DNA of 40,865 bases from Methanotrichaceae archaeon (GCA_016927425.1 JAFGMR010000034.1:1-40865); one strand, 5' to 3'; shown: positions 7,726 to 20,054, counted from the stretch's first letter. Notes: generated by a model from the letters alone, not told the origin. Numbers and translations: made by a program.

Positions 7726-8529
7726 TCAATATTGTATCAACGTTCCATCCGCTTTCACCTTTTTGACAGCATAGTTGAAGGCTAGAAGGCTCATCGGGAG
7801 CAGAACGAATGAGAAGACAACTAAAGCTCCGAGATCGGGCGCCAGATCCGATAAGGAGTACCCCTGCAGCAGCGCATGCCTCATCCCATTCAGGGAGTAT
7901 GTTATCGGGAGCAGGTGGGATACGTTCTGCATCCAAGGAGGAAAGAGCTCGATTGGAAACATCACTCCTCCAAAGAGCTCCGAAGTGCTCATGAAGAGCA
8001 TGTTTATCGGGTCACCCCTCTTGAAGATCATGATGAAGCTTGCCGACATGATCCCGATGCTGCTAAAACATATTATCGTCAATATTAAGATGACCAGGGC
8101 TCCGATGATATTCGCATCGGTCATGTTCACGCCGAGCAGGATCCCCACGACCAGGTACATAAATACTCGAAACGAGGCGAAGATGAAGCTCCATATCGAT
8201 GAGAGCGTGATTATCGTAGTTGTTGCCGTAGGCGTTACAAGCATCGCTTCAAGAGTTCCCATCATCTGCTCATCCCGAATGGTTTCTGAGAATCCCCTAA
8301 GGGAGACCATGAGGTATGTCGAGAATGCTATGCCTATCAGGACGAAGGAGAAATAGTCCCCGCCATAGGGCTTGAGGTAGATCATCCCCGCCGATCCTAT
8401 GAGCTTGGCGATGAAGTAATACGTCAGGATGTTGAACAGCATGAAGAATAGTCTCAGGAAAAACTCGAACTTGTAGCTCATCTGGAGCGTGTAGCTCCTT
8501 TTTATGAAAGAATATGCCTTCCTGAGCAT
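7726..8529 (-). CDS. ABC-2 type exporter, permease subunit
   Basis: A 267-aa membrane protein with six hydrophobic segments in the ABC-2 (DrrB/NodJ/CcmB-like) pattern. The conserved stretch in the middle (RGFSETIRDEQMMGTLEAML) is typical of the connector between helices 2 and 3, and the ELFPPWMQNVSHLLPITY motif before the last helices is the classic ABC-2 signature. The ATG at 8527-8529 overlaps the ATPase stop as ATGA, so the pair is coupled in translation. Such pairs export lipids, polysaccharides or drugs, or serve in resistance; the cargo here is unknown. Confidence 0.9.
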   Translation of the reverse strand: MLRKAYSFIKRSYTLQMSYKFEFFLRLFFMLFNILTYYFIAKLIGSAGMIYLKPYGGDYFSFVLIGIAFSTYLMVSLRGFSETIRDEQMMGTLEAMLVTPTATTTIITLSSIWSFIFASFRVFMYLVVGILLGVNMTDANIIGALVILILTIICFSSIGIMSASFIMIFKRGDPINMLFMSTSELFGGVMFPIELFPPWMQNVSHLLPITYSLNGMRHALLQGYSLSDLAPDLGALVVFSFVLLPMSLLAFNYAVKKVKADGTLIQY

Positions 8530-9338
8530 CAGAATCCCCTCCTTCTCATGCCGAAGCCCGTCTTTGGCCTGAATCCATGACGTCCATAGTAAGCGCTCTT
8601 AGGCCCCCGATCTTCCTCGAAGCGTTTTCCCGTATGGAATAGAAAGACATCATGCAATGTAGAGCCCTCATCAAGGCCGCTTTTCAGCTCTTCGGGGCTT
8701 CCCAGGGCCTTGATCTTGCCCTCATCACAGATGGCGATGCTATTGCAAAGCTGCCCTGCTTCCTCAAGGTTATGGGTGGAGATGAAGACCGTCTTTCCCT
8801 GCTCGCGCACTATGTATTTCTTTATGAAGTCCCTTATGTTCTGGGCGGCACCAGGATCCAAGCTCCTCGTGGGCTCATCCATGAAGAGGACCTGAGGATC
8901 GTTCAGCAATCCCCTTGCGATGGCCAGCCTCTGTTTCATCCCTGCTGAGTAGCTCAAGAATAGGTCGTCTGCCCTATCGCTCAAATGGACGATATCTAAA
9001 AGCTCATTCACCCTCCGATCCGCCTCCTCCGAGTAAATATCGTGTAGAGCGGCGAAGAACTCGAGGTTCTGCCGGCCGGTAAGCCTCCAGTAGAAGCTCC
9101 TCTCGTCGGTGGTTATGAAGCCGAGCGATTTTCGAACCAATTCGCTCTCCCTCACCACATCATGACCATTTACGTAGGCTTCCCCCTCCGTAGGCGATAT
9201 TAATGTGCATAGTATCTTAATCAAAGTGGTCTTTCCCGCCCCATTCGGCCCAAGAATTCCAAATATCTCCCCCGCCCTGACCTTGATGTTAACATGGTCG
9301 AGGGGAATGATCTCCACTCCTCGAAGGGGATGCATCAA
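8529..9338 (-). CDS. ABC-2 type exporter, ATPase subunit (DrrA/NatA-like), 5' end disrupted
   Basis: The ATPase partner of the following permease. It has Walker A (GPNGAGKTT), a signature region (LSYSAGMKQRLAIARG), Walker B (VLFMDEPTRSLDP) and the H-loop (FISTHN). The only in-frame starts (TTG 9338, ATG 9335) lie too far in: the open frame continues upstream, encoding IETYDLTKKFVLHRG, the usual first strand of the ABC fold, before hitting TGA without an ATG, GTG or TTG. A TATA box at 9456-9463 places transcription near an ATG at 9432 in another frame. Removing one base from the GGG run near 9405 would join this ATG to the ABC frame. A real frameshift or a sequencing error is likely, and the intact gene would be 8529-9432. 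Confidence 0.85.
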   Translation of the reverse strand: MMHPLRGVEIIPLDHVNIKVRAGEIFGILGPNGAGKTTLIKILCTLISPTEGEAYVNGHDVVRESELVRKSLGFITTDERSFYWRLTGRQNLEFFAALHDIYSEEADRRVNELLDIVHLSDRADDLFLSYSAGMKQRLAIARGLLNDPQVLFMDEPTRSLDPGAAQNIRDFIKKYIVREQGKTVFISTHNLEEAGQLCNSIAICDEGKIKALGSPEELKSGLDEGSTLHDVFLFHTGKRFEEDRGPKSAYYGRHGFRPKTGFGMRRRGF

Positions 9339-9455
9339 TGAGGATATCAGTCCCCTATGAAGAACAAACTTCTTAGTGAGATCGTAGGTCTCTATAGAAT
9401 ACTTCCCGATGGTTCCACATCCAGTCCTTCATAATTATCGTAAATTTTCTCTGAA

Positions 9456-9463
9456 TACTTAAA
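9456..9463 (-). promoter_or_regulatory. TATA box of the ABC-2 exporter pair
   Basis: On the minus strand the sequence AAAGGTTTAAGTATT has a purine-rich BRE followed by TTTAAGTA. Its centre is about 28 nt before the ATG at 9430-9432, the spacing expected for an archaeal leaderless transcript. This supports 9432 as the real start of the disrupted ATPase gene. Confidence 0.5.
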
Positions 9464-9655
9464 CCTTTTTACGTACCATTTACTAAGAAATCATTAAAAT
9501 TGAGGGGAAGAATAGAATAAACCAAAAGGCCTAGCCCTCTGCAGAGCTTTTGGAGAAGGGATTCCTACCGGCGCTGCTGCCCTGGCGGCCGGGCGCAATC
9601 GCCCATCCCGCTTATAAGATCGGGATACGTTAGACGGATCCTCGGCTCAGATCTC

Positions 9656-9726
9656 GCACGAAAAAACGTCGCAAGATATCGTATTTCATCCTTTGTGCAT
9701 GAGCCCGCCGAGATCATGAACGTGTC
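9656..9726 (+). repeat. Dispersed intergenic repeat, copy A
   Basis: This 71-bp stretch aligns without gaps to copy B at 10096-10166 at roughly three quarters identity, and its core (AAGATATCGTATTTCATCC and the GATCATGAACGTG end) also matches copy C near 39641-39697. It lies upstream of the amphi-Trp gene; copy B lies downstream in the same orientation. The rest of 9433-9655 shows no gene. Confidence 0.7.
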
Positions 9727-9798
9727 GCATAAAGAGATGCCATCCAATGGGAAAGGGCTTTATCTCCCAAAGAACACGATCGATTGAGGTGATGATCG

Positions 9799-10074
9799 TT
9801 GGTAACGATTCCTGGAACCACGGGCAAAGTGAAAGGCACTCCAGGCGCGGAGGGAAAGTTCGAGTGCGAGGTCCTTATGAAGAGCAATGAGCTTGCCCTC
9901 TTCCTGATAGAGCTTGCGGCCGAGGTCGATTCCCGCGGGATGGTGGAGCTCTCCCGGGAGGGATGGACGCTTGGCACAACCCCAAGCGAGCCCCTGAAGA
10001 TAGAGGTCCAGCAGAAGAACATCCCCGGCAAGATGGAGCTGCAGGTCCAGATCAAGCTGAAGGAGAGCCCCTGA
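9799..10074 (+). CDS. Small amphi-Trp-domain-like protein
   Basis: A 91-aa protein resembling the short amphi-Trp domain: an N-terminal beta strand (GKFECEVLMKS), an amphipathic helix (NELALFLIELAAEVDSRG), then strands with a lone Trp (REGWTLGTTPSEPLKIEVQQ) and a final K/E-alternating strand. Function in the family is unknown. The TTG start at 9799 is chosen because GAGGTGA sits 7 nt upstream and an in-frame TGA at 9793 rules out a longer form. The gene stands alone, facing the end of gyrA, and is flanked by two direct copies of a dispersed repeat about 440 bp apart. The domain call rests on pattern and length only. Confidence 0.7.
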   Translation: MVTIPGTTGKVKGTPGAEGKFECEVLMKSNELALFLIELAAEVDSRGMVELSREGWTLGTTPSEPLKIEVQQKNIPGKMELQVQIKLKESP

Positions 10075-10095
10075 GGGGGATTCTCCAATATATTT

Positions 10096-10166
10096 GCAGG
10101 AAAAAGCATCGTAAGATATCGTTTTTCATCCCCTGTGCCCGAGGACGACGGGATCACGAACGTCTT
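10096..10166 (+). repeat. Dispersed intergenic repeat, copy B
   Basis: Second copy, beginning 22 bp after the amphi-Trp stop. The core GTAAGATATCGTTTTTCATC is followed by CTGTGC and GGATCACGAACGTC, all matching copy A in register. Both copies lie in the same orientation, so the pair brackets the amphi-Trp gene. The remaining bases to the gyrA stop at 10313 show nothing clear. Confidence 0.7.
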
Positions 10167-10312
10167 CCGTCTGAATGATCGCAAAGAGAGCAGGTTGCCG
10201 GAATGCGCAGGCAACAACTGCCAATCCAGCAAGAGGAGGTTACCTGTGCGAATCGGACAAGCGCTCAATCATCCCAGCATACCAAAAAGCGATGAGGCCG
10301 AGGGGAGCCACT

Positions 10313-12721
<2,409 letters not shown>

Positions 12722-12725
12722 TTGA

Positions 12726-14627
<1,902 letters not shown>

Positions 14628-14670
14628 TTAATCCCCCTAAATAAATATGAATTTAATCATAGGACTCTGC

Positions 14671-14680
14671 GATATATAAA
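14671..14680 (-). promoter_or_regulatory. TATA box for gyrBA
   Basis: The minus strand reads AAAAAGTTTATATATCGC about 50-60 nt before the gyrB TTG, a strong BRE/TATA pair. Transcription would begin near 14648 and leave a leader of about 27 nt carrying the GGGGGAT ribosome-binding site. Confidence 0.6.
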
Positions 14681-14733
14681 CTTTTTCCCCGTTGGGAGTC
14701 TATGGACTTGCCAGCTGGCCTATCGCTCGAAGA

Positions 14734-15144
14734 TCATCCCTCGACAGGGATGAACTTGGTCCCGTAGTAGATTATGCCCCTTTCCCCCTCCTTTCCCAAT
14801 ATGCGGAATACCGGCCTTACATGCATCCCGATCTTGACCTCTCCAGGAGGGGCAACCACCTGTCCCGTCAATCTGGGCCCCTCATCGAGCTCGATTATGG
14901 CTAGGTTGTAAGGGGTCTGTCTCTCGAAGTCCTCGGTTGCGCTGTAAATGGTGGTATGGGTTATGACTGTTCCAGTACCCTTGAACTTGTACTCCTCTAT
15001 CCGGGCATCGCGTCTGCAGTTTGGGCAGATGTTACGGGGAGGGAAGTAGTACTCGTCGCAAGCGGCGCAATGGGTGCCAATGAGGTTATACCGCTGGGGA
15101 ATGCACCTCCAAAACCTCGGCGCTCTGGTCTTCATCGTCATCAT
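14734..15144 (-). CDS. DUF35 zinc-ribbon/OB-fold protein of the thiolase-HMG-CoA synthase complex
   Basis: A 136-aa protein with an N-terminal rubredoxin-like zinc ribbon ([18 protein letters not shown], two CxxC pairs) and a C-terminal OB-fold. In methanogens this DUF35 protein bridges acetoacetyl-CoA thiolase and HMG-CoA synthase so that the unfavourable thiolase product is channelled onward; the OB-fold supplies part of a shared CoA site. The start overlaps the thiolase stop by 4 nt (ATGA). It is the last gene of a regulator / HMG-CoA synthase / thiolase / DUF35 operon whose order matches that complex. Confidence 0.92.
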   Translation of the reverse strand: MMTMKTRAPRFWRCIPQRYNLIGTHCAACDEYYFPPRNICPNCRRDARIEEYKFKGTGTVITHTTIYSATEDFERQTPYNLAIIELDEGPRLTGQVVAPPGEVKIGMHVRPVFRILGKEGERGIIYYGTKFIPVEG

Positions 15145-16304
15145 CTCGATAGAATGTGTACTATGGCGGTCCCGCCAGACCCCCCGACGTTATGGGCAAG
15201 GCCGATCTCGGCATCGTCCACCTGTCGCGACCCTGCCTCGCCGCGAAGCTGAAGGACGATCTCATAGGCTTGCTTGATGCCCGTTGCCCCCACGGGATGG
15301 CCGCAGGCCTTGAGGCCACCCGAGGTATTGATGGGAAGCGGTCCATCCAAGGAGGTCAACCCATCCTCGATCGCGCTGCCGCCCGCCCCCTTCTCGAAGA
15401 ATCCCAGGTCCTCGATGGCCAGAATCTCGGCTATTGTGAAGCAGTCGTGGACCTCGGCTAGGTCTATCTCCGATGGTGCAATACCTGCCTGATCATATGC
15501 CTTCCTCGCGGCGTGGACTGTGGCGTCGAGGGTGGTCAGATCGCGCCGATCGTGAAGGGCAAGGGTATCGCTTGCCTGCGCGCTCCCTATGATCCTGATT
15601 GGGACCTCGGCATATCTGCGTGCCCTCTCCGCGGGGGCAAGGACTACGGCTGCTGCGCCATCGGTTATGGGGGAGCAGTCGAGGATGTGCAGTGGATCAG
15701 CAACCATTGGCGAGGAGAGGACGTCATCCACTGTGACCTCCATCCTATACTGGGCGAGGGGATTCATGCTTCCGTGGCGATGGTTCTTCACGGCGACCTC
15801 TGCTAGCTCTTCCTGAGTGGTTCCATAGCGCCGCATATGGAGCCTTGCCATCATTGCATAGAGGGCGGGAAACGTTGCGCCGAGGAAGCACTCCCACTCC
15901 CGGTCCGCTGCTGCAGCGAGGGCATCTGCAGCAGCGCCACTCGATACATCGGTCATCTTCTCAACGCCCGCGGCAATCACTATATCCTGGTATCCGCTTG
16001 CAACCGAAAGCATTGCCTGTCGCAAGGCGAGGCCGCCGGAGGCGCAGGCAGCCTCTACCCTCGTTGAAGGTATGTGCAGCCTGGATAGGCCTGCGCAGTC
16101 TGCTATTAGGGCCCCTATATGCTCCTGCTCGACGAAGCGACCTGCGCTCATATTTCCAACGTAGAGCGCGTCGATCTCCTCTCCGGAGACGCCTGCATCC
16201 TCGATCGCCATGATGCCGGTCTCTGCTATGAGATCCCTAAGAGAGCTATCCCAGCGTTCACCGAACTTGGTGCATCCTATCCCTATGATGGAGACCGGTC
16301 TCAT
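15141..16304 (-). CDS. Archaeal acetoacetyl-CoA thiolase (acetyl-CoA C-acetyltransferase)
   Basis: A 387-aa thiolase that condenses two acetyl-CoA as the first step of the archaeal mevalonate pathway. The nucleophilic cysteine lies in [13 protein letters not shown], a conserved histidine in [10 protein letters not shown], and the second catalytic region in [15 protein letters not shown]; the C-terminal GGSGGT loop is intact. The sequence is of the archaeal SCP-x-like type rather than the bacterial AtoB type. ATG at 16304 overlaps the HMG-CoA synthase stop as ATGA, and the DUF35 gene overlaps its end, so the three proteins are made together, as expected for a stable complex. Confidence 0.94.
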   Translation of the reverse strand: MRPVSIIGIGCTKFGERWDSSLRDLIAETGIMAIEDAGVSGEEIDALYVGNMSAGRFVEQEHIGALIADCAGLSRLHIPSTRVEAACASGGLALRQAMLSVASGYQDIVIAAGVEKMTDVSSGAAADALAAAADREWECFLGATFPALYAMMARLHMRRYGTTQEELAEVAVKNHRHGSMNPLAQYRMEVTVDDVLSSPMVADPLHILDCSPITDGAAAVVLAPAERARRYAEVPIRIIGSAQASDTLALHDRRDLTTLDATVHAARKAYDQAGIAPSEIDLAEVHDCFTIAEILAIEDLGFFEKGAGGSAIEDGLTSLDGPLPINTSGGLKACGHPVGATGIKQAYEIVLQLRGEAGSRQVDDAEIGLAHNVGGSGGTAIVHILSR

Positions 16305-17338
16305 AGTCTGAGCTTCCCCTTGTGTTTCGCGTACATGGCGTAGTCCAGATACTTCGCCCCCGCGATGAAGTCCCTGACGAGGGGGGCATTCTGCCTGATC
16401 TCGTCGATCCTATCAGTTACCTCGATGCTGAACGCATCGGATCCGGCGCCTGAACCAAAGCTCGTCACAAAGATCCTCTGCCCTGGCAGGGCTTGGTCCA
16501 AGGTCGCAGCAAGCCCTATCAACGTGGCACCCGAATAAGTGTTCCCGATCCATGGGACGACGAGCCCAGGGGCGATCTGCTCGGCCGTGAAGCCCAGCTT
16601 TCGAGCAACCCTCGGTGGAAACTTGCCGTTTGGCTGGTGAAAGACCGCGAAGTCGTAATCCTCCGGGGAGGATCCCATCTTCTCCATCAGTCCCAAAGCG
16701 GCGCTTGCCACATGTTTGTAATAGGCAGGCTCGCCTGTGAACCTCCCACCATGCTCGGGATAGGGCATGCCCTCGCGCCTCCAGAAGTCGGGAGTATCTG
16801 TGGTGAAGGAGAAGATGGCCTCGATCTCCGCGATCAGGTCCTTGCTGCCTATGATGTAGGCCGCCCCACCTGCCGCTGCCGTGTACTCGAGGGCATCTCC
16901 TGGAGCGCCCTGACTCACATCAGTGCCGATTGCAAGGCCAAGATCGATCAGGTTGGATGCGACGAGTCCGAGGCAGGCCTGAACGGCTGCCGTCCCAGCT
17001 TTGCAGGCGAACTCGAAGTCGGCTGCCGTGAATTTTGAGGATGTGCCAATGGCCTCGCCCACTATCGTCCCCGTGGGCTTGACTGCGTAGGGGTGGCTCT
17101 CGGAGCCGACATAGATTGCCCCTATGCGACGGGGATCGAGGTTGGATCGAAGGACGGCAGCTCTCGCAGCCTCGACCGCAATCGTTGCCGAGTCCTCATC
17201 CACATCCGGAACGGCCTTCTCGAAGACCTTGAGGCCCTCGGAGACGTCCTCCCCATGGGCCCAAACCCGGGCAATCTCGTCAACGCGTATTCGATACTTG
17301 GGAATATAGACACCATAACTCACTATACCGGAGGGCAG
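16301..17338 (-). CDS. HMGCS: Hydroxymethylglutaryl-CoA synthase
   Basis: The enzyme joins acetoacetyl-CoA and acetyl-CoA to HMG-CoA, feeding isoprenoid lipid synthesis. The catalytic cysteine is in [13 protein letters not shown], the active-site histidine in [10 protein letters not shown], and the [11 protein letters not shown] and [11 protein letters not shown] loops are typical of archaeal HMG-CoA synthases. The conserved N-terminus in relatives reads GIVSYGxYIPxYRI. The usual annotated start would be GTG 17323, which cuts off GIV. I chose CTG at 17336-17338 instead: it has GGTGATC 4 nt upstream and lies 6 nt after the regulator stop; an in-frame TGA bars anything longer. The start codon is an inference; the product is firm. 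Confidence 0.93.
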   Translation of the reverse strand: MPSGIVSYGVYIPKYRIRVDEIARVWAHGEDVSEGLKVFEKAVPDVDEDSATIAVEAARAAVLRSNLDPRRIGAIYVGSESHPYAVKPTGTIVGEAIGTSSKFTAADFEFACKAGTAAVQACLGLVASNLIDLGLAIGTDVSQGAPGDALEYTAAAGGAAYIIGSKDLIAEIEAIFSFTTDTPDFWRREGMPYPEHGGRFTGEPAYYKHVASAALGLMEKMGSSPEDYDFAVFHQPNGKFPPRVARKLGFTAEQIAPGLVVPWIGNTYSGATLIGLAATLDQALPGQRIFVTSFGSGAGSDAFSIEVTDRIDEIRQNAPLVRDFIAGAKYLDYAMYAKHKGKLRL

Positions 17339-17344
17339 AAAAGA

Positions 17345-18064
17345 TCACCTTCTATTCAACGTGCTGGAGAGCTCCTCATAGGATATCGTGGTGGCCAGGA
17401 GGGGGATGTTCTCAACCTCGGCGATCTTGATCGCAACATGGTCTACCTCCTCGGCCTCAAGGCCCTGAAGTATGACCGCGCCGGGCTTGAGGTTTGTCAC
17501 CCGCACCGCGACCATTGGCGACCTTCCAGACCTTACTCCCGTGAATATAAGGGCTCTTGCGGTGCTGCGCCCGTATATCTTATGAAATTGGTCGGGAAGG
17601 AGCTCAAGAATTGCCCGCATGCTGTCTATGATCGTGTAGCCGTTTATCAGAACATCGGTTCGCCCGCATATCACGGTTGCATTGATCCGTGAGACGAACT
17701 CGGATAACAATAAGGGCTCCGAGTACTCGTATATGGAGCAGATGGCGCCCATGCTGAAGATGTCCCCGAACATGTTCTCATAAGCCCGCAGAACGTTGCA
17801 CCCTCGCATCTCATCTATCTTCAGCAGGGCATCTATGATCTTGCTCACGATGAGGATTCCAGGCGATCGCCTTCTTCCGCTCTCATAATCGCTGATCACG
17901 CTGGGAGAGATGCCTAGGTAAGAGGATAGATCCGTCTGAGTTATAGTAAAGTTCCTCCGCCACTTCCTCAAGGTCTCGCCGGGATTTTGCGAGAGGGTTA
18001 TCTCGCCTGCGATCTTCTCTGCCAGCAAGCCCCGGATATTGGAGGCCTCCCCCCCAGTATTCAT
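17345..18064 (-). CDS. XRE-type HTH transcriptional regulator of the mevalonate operon
   Basis: A 239-aa protein with an N-terminal helix-turn-helix of the Cro/CI type (about residues 30-75: LRKWRRNFTITQTDLSSYLG, then SPSVISDYESGRRRSPG), followed by a larger alpha/beta domain with no motif I can name, possibly a ligand sensor. It resembles archaeal regulators found directly before HMG-CoA synthase. The ATG at 18062-18064 is chosen because a TATA box at 18089-18096 sits about 25-30 nt upstream, which makes the transcript leaderless; a TTG at 18082 is the alternative. As first gene of the operon it probably controls isoprenoid-precursor synthesis, perhaps its own promoter too. Confidence 0.85.
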   Translation of the reverse strand: MNTGGEASNIRGLLAEKIAGEITLSQNPGETLRKWRRNFTITQTDLSSYLGISPSVISDYESGRRRSPGILIVSKIIDALLKIDEMRGCNVLRAYENMFGDIFSMGAICSIYEYSEPLLLSEFVSRINATVICGRTDVLINGYTIIDSMRAILELLPDQFHKIYGRSTARALIFTGVRSGRSPMVAVRVTNLKPGAVILQGLEAEEVDHVAIKIAEVENIPLLATTISYEELSSTLNRR

Positions 18065-18088
18065 GAATTTCAGACAGGCCAAACTAGG

Positions 18089-18096
18089 ATATAAAG
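18089..18096 (-). promoter_or_regulatory. TATA box of the regulator / HMG-CoA synthase operon
   Basis: The minus strand reads TTACCTTTATATCC; the TTTATATC element lies 24 nt before the ATG at 18064. That distance fits a leaderless mRNA beginning at the regulator start codon. Confidence 0.6.
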
Positions 18097-18148
18097 GTAA
18101 CGAAAAGCGCTTCGGCGTTCAACGTAAATAAATACATGAGACAGAATA

Positions 18149-18242
18149 TGGTGCGCCGACCGGGAATCGAACCCGGGTTGTAGGCTCTCTTCGCATCTCC
18201 AAGCTTGGAAGGCCCAAGTCATAGCCGCTAGACCATCGGCGC
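18149..18242 (-). tRNA. tRNA-Gly (anticodon UCC) with a 19-nt intron
   Basis: On the minus strand the acceptor stem GCGCCGA pairs with TCGGCGC, the D arm is GTC...GAC, and the T arm is CCGGG-TTCGATT-CCCGG. The anticodon stem TGGGC pairs with GCCTA only after removing 19 nt (plus-strand 18187-18205), the usual archaeal intron position one base 3' of the anticodon (37/38). The mature loop is CTTCCAA, anticodon TCC, which reads GGA and other Gly codons. The mature tRNA is 72 nt plus an encoded CCA (18149-18151). A palindrome CCAAGCTTGG spans the 5' splice site. Splicing by the bulge-helix-bulge endonuclease is expected. Confidence 0.93.
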
Positions 18243-18369
18243 CCGCCGCCAAGATGATGGAACTTGAACTTAACTGTTTCGATCGGGATGGACGGCGATG
18301 GGCGCGGCGATGGTAGATAGTTTGATATAAGCGGATTTCCGGAGATCCCAGAAGACTCCGGAGTGCAAC

Positions 18370-18906
18370 ATGAACGTCCTCATCACTGCGATCTGGCTGA
18401 TGCTGCCCGCCTACCTTCCAAACAACTTCGCAGCGCTTCTTGGGGGAGGGGCGCCCGTCGACCTCGGGAAGAACTTCCTCGACGGTCGGCGCATCTTCGG
18501 AAATGGCAAGACAATGAGAGGGATGGTCTTTGGCACCTCCTGCGGCCTCATTGCAGGGCTTGTCCAGAACTACATGGCGCCCGCCCTTGGCCTTCCGGGC
18601 TTTGGGGATGGATGGTCCGCGCTGCCCGTCTTGCTCGGCCTATCATTAGGATCGATGCTCGGCGATCTGACCGCAAGCTTTCTCAAGCGCCGTCTCGGGA
18701 TGAAGCGAGGGGATTCTCTCTTCATGGTGGACCAGCTAGACTTCGTTCTCGGATCCTGGGCATTGACCCTCCTATTTTCGCCCACTTGGTATCTGCAGCA
18801 TTTCACTTCTCCTATCATACTGATCGTCCTCCTGGTAACCCCGGTCCTCCATAGACTTACGAACATCATAGGATACAAGATGGGCGCCAAGAAGGAGCCC
18901 TGGTAG
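18370..18906 (+). CDS. carS: CDP-archaeol synthase
   Basis: A 178-aa integral membrane enzyme that activates unsaturated archaeol phosphate with CTP, forming CDP-archaeol for polar head-group attachment. It shows the CarS (formerly DUF46) hallmarks: a first helix ending in [15 protein letters not shown], the cytosolic loop with [15 protein letters not shown], and the [20 protein letters not shown] and DQLDFVLGS motifs. Five hydrophobic segments are visible. GGAGTG 7 nt before ATG 18370 acts as ribosome-binding site, with a TATA-like TTGATATAA near 18322. Together with egsA and the mevalonate cluster, the window carries several archaeal lipid steps. Confidence 0.94.
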   Translation: MNVLITAIWLMLPAYLPNNFAALLGGGAPVDLGKNFLDGRRIFGNGKTMRGMVFGTSCGLIAGLVQNYMAPALGLPGFGDGWSALPVLLGLSLGSMLGDLTASFLKRRLGMKRGDSLFMVDQLDFVLGSWALTLLFSPTWYLQHFTSPIILIVLLVTPVLHRLTNIIGYKMGAKKEPW

Positions 18907-18928
18907 AAGGCCGAGAGACGATGGGGTA

Positions 18929-19037
18929 GCAATCCCGGGCACATGGAAAGCTATCGTTTATCGACCTCCTCGGTCGGACGAGAGCCTCTCCCGGCGGCAA
19001 TGCTGCAATCCCGGCCCGTGGAAAGCTATCGTTTATC
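18929..19037 (+). repeat. Pair of 34-bp direct repeats upstream of the mtr operon
   Basis: Two near-identical copies, 18929-18962 and 19005-19037, start GCAATCCCGG and end TGGAAAGCTATCGTTTATC; they differ only by a few bases in the middle. They are about 76 bp apart. A short hairpin (CGACC/GGTCG) follows the first copy. The second copy ends only 13 bp before the mtr BRE/TATA box. This placement suggests a regulator site or a structural element acting on mtr, but a mobile or degenerate repeat is also possible. Confidence 0.75.
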
Positions 19038-19049
19038 CGAGGCCGATCG

Positions 19050-19064
19050 CGAAAGGTTTATAAG
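19050..19064 (+). promoter_or_regulatory. Promoter (BRE/TATA) of the mtr operon
   Basis: CGAAAGG (BRE-like) is followed by TTTATAAG at 19057-19064, the strongest archaeal promoter match in the window. Transcription would begin near 19085, leaving a leader of about 64 nt that ends in a long AAAAGGAGGAGG ribosome-binding site just before mtrE. Confidence 0.75.
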
Positions 19065-19148
19065 TTTAGCTAAGTGATAACAAGAGCGTTATTAGCCAAA
19101 TTTTCACGGTTCACGATGATTTGGCGAAGATGAAAAGGAGGAGGACAA

Positions 19149-20054
19149 ATGGACGCATTTAGCATGGGGCTCCTGGCCGCTATGGGTGCCCTTGCGACCG
19201 TTGCGGGTGCTAGTGAGGATATTGAGTCCGATGTAGGATCTCAGAGCAACCCCAACTCGCAAGTGCAACTGGCAGCTCAGGTCGGCTTCCCTCACAGGAT
19301 CTACAATAAGGCGATCTCAGGGGAGCCACCATCGAACGCCCTCTGGTGTGCTGTTGCTGCCGGGACGGCCATGGTGCTAATAGAGAAGTTCGCAATGCCC
19401 GCGCTGCTCTCTATAGCTCTAGGCGCCGCAGTAGCCGCCCTGTTCAACGGGGTCTTCTCGACCACGGCTTATATGGGCAGGAACGCCAGCCAGGCCAGGT
19501 TCAACCAATATGTATTCTTAGACGTTCTTCGTACGCATACGACAACTATAATGGCACATGCATGGATAACGGCATTTTGTATAACATGTATTTCATATAT
19601 AATGGCCTATGTTTTACCCATGACACATCCCTTCCCCATGCCCCTCATCGCCATGATATGGGGTCTGGCCGTGGGGGCCATCGGATCGTCCACTGGTGAC
19701 GTTCACTACGGTGCAGAGCGGGAGTTCCAGAACACCCCCTTCGGAGCCGGCCTGAACACCATGGACTCGGGGCATATCGTCAGAGAGGCTGAGGCAGGGG
19801 TTCGAAGCTCCATCGACAACGCCTGGTTCTGCGCCAAGTTCGGTGGTCCAGCCACCGGGATGGCCTTCGGGCTTACGGTCTTCCTGGACAACTGGAGGGC
19901 GACGATATTCGACCCAGCAACCCAGGGAGTGCTGGTCGTAGCAACAGGGGTTGTGATAGTGATTATTCTCAACATCTACAACAAGATGCTGGAGAACTAC
20001 GCCCGGAAGAAGTACGGACCCTACCCAGAGTACAAGGGGGATATTGAGGCATGA
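19149..20054 (+). CDS. mtrE: Methyl-H4MPT:coenzyme M methyltransferase subunit E
   Basis: The 301-aa large membrane subunit of the Mtr complex, which transfers the methyl group from tetrahydrosarcinapterin to coenzyme M while pumping sodium ions. It has about six hydrophobic segments and the MtrE-specific N-terminus (GALATVAGASEDIESDVGSQ) and middle (VGAIGSSTGDVHYGAEREFQ). MtrE, D and C form the membrane core. The ATG at 19149 has an excellent GGAGGAGG site. It is first in the operon and overlaps mtrD by 4 nt (ATGA). In an aceticlastic methanogen Mtr runs in the physiological forward direction, charging coenzyme M from methyl groups derived from acetate. Confidence 0.97.
   Translation: MDAFSMGLLAAMGALATVAGASEDIESDVGSQSNPNSQVQLAAQVGFPHRIYNKAISGEPPSNALWCAVAAGTAMVLIEKFAMPALLSIALGAAVAALFNGVFSTTAYMGRNASQARFNQYVFLDVLRTHTTTIMAHAWITAFCITCISYIMAYVLPMTHPFPMPLIAMIWGLAVGAIGSSTGDVHYGAEREFQNTPFGAGLNTMDSGHIVREAEAGVRSSIDNAWFCAKFGGPATGMAFGLTVFLDNWRATIFDPATQGVLVVATGVVIVIILNIYNKMLENYARKKYGPYPEYKGDIEA

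Noticed and set aside
9565-9747. Minus-strand 60-codon ORF over repeat copy A
   Set aside because: No start signals; coding similarity to copy B follows from the shared DNA repeat.
10096-10268. Minus-strand ORF through repeat copy B towards the amphi-Trp region
   Set aside because: It runs antisense through the amphi-Trp gene, which has a good ribosome-binding site; similarity to copy A is better explained as a DNA repeat.
18929-19037. CRISPR array from the direct repeats before mtr
   Set aside because: Only two copies, one spacer-like interval of about 42 bp, no cas genes and promoter-proximal placement.
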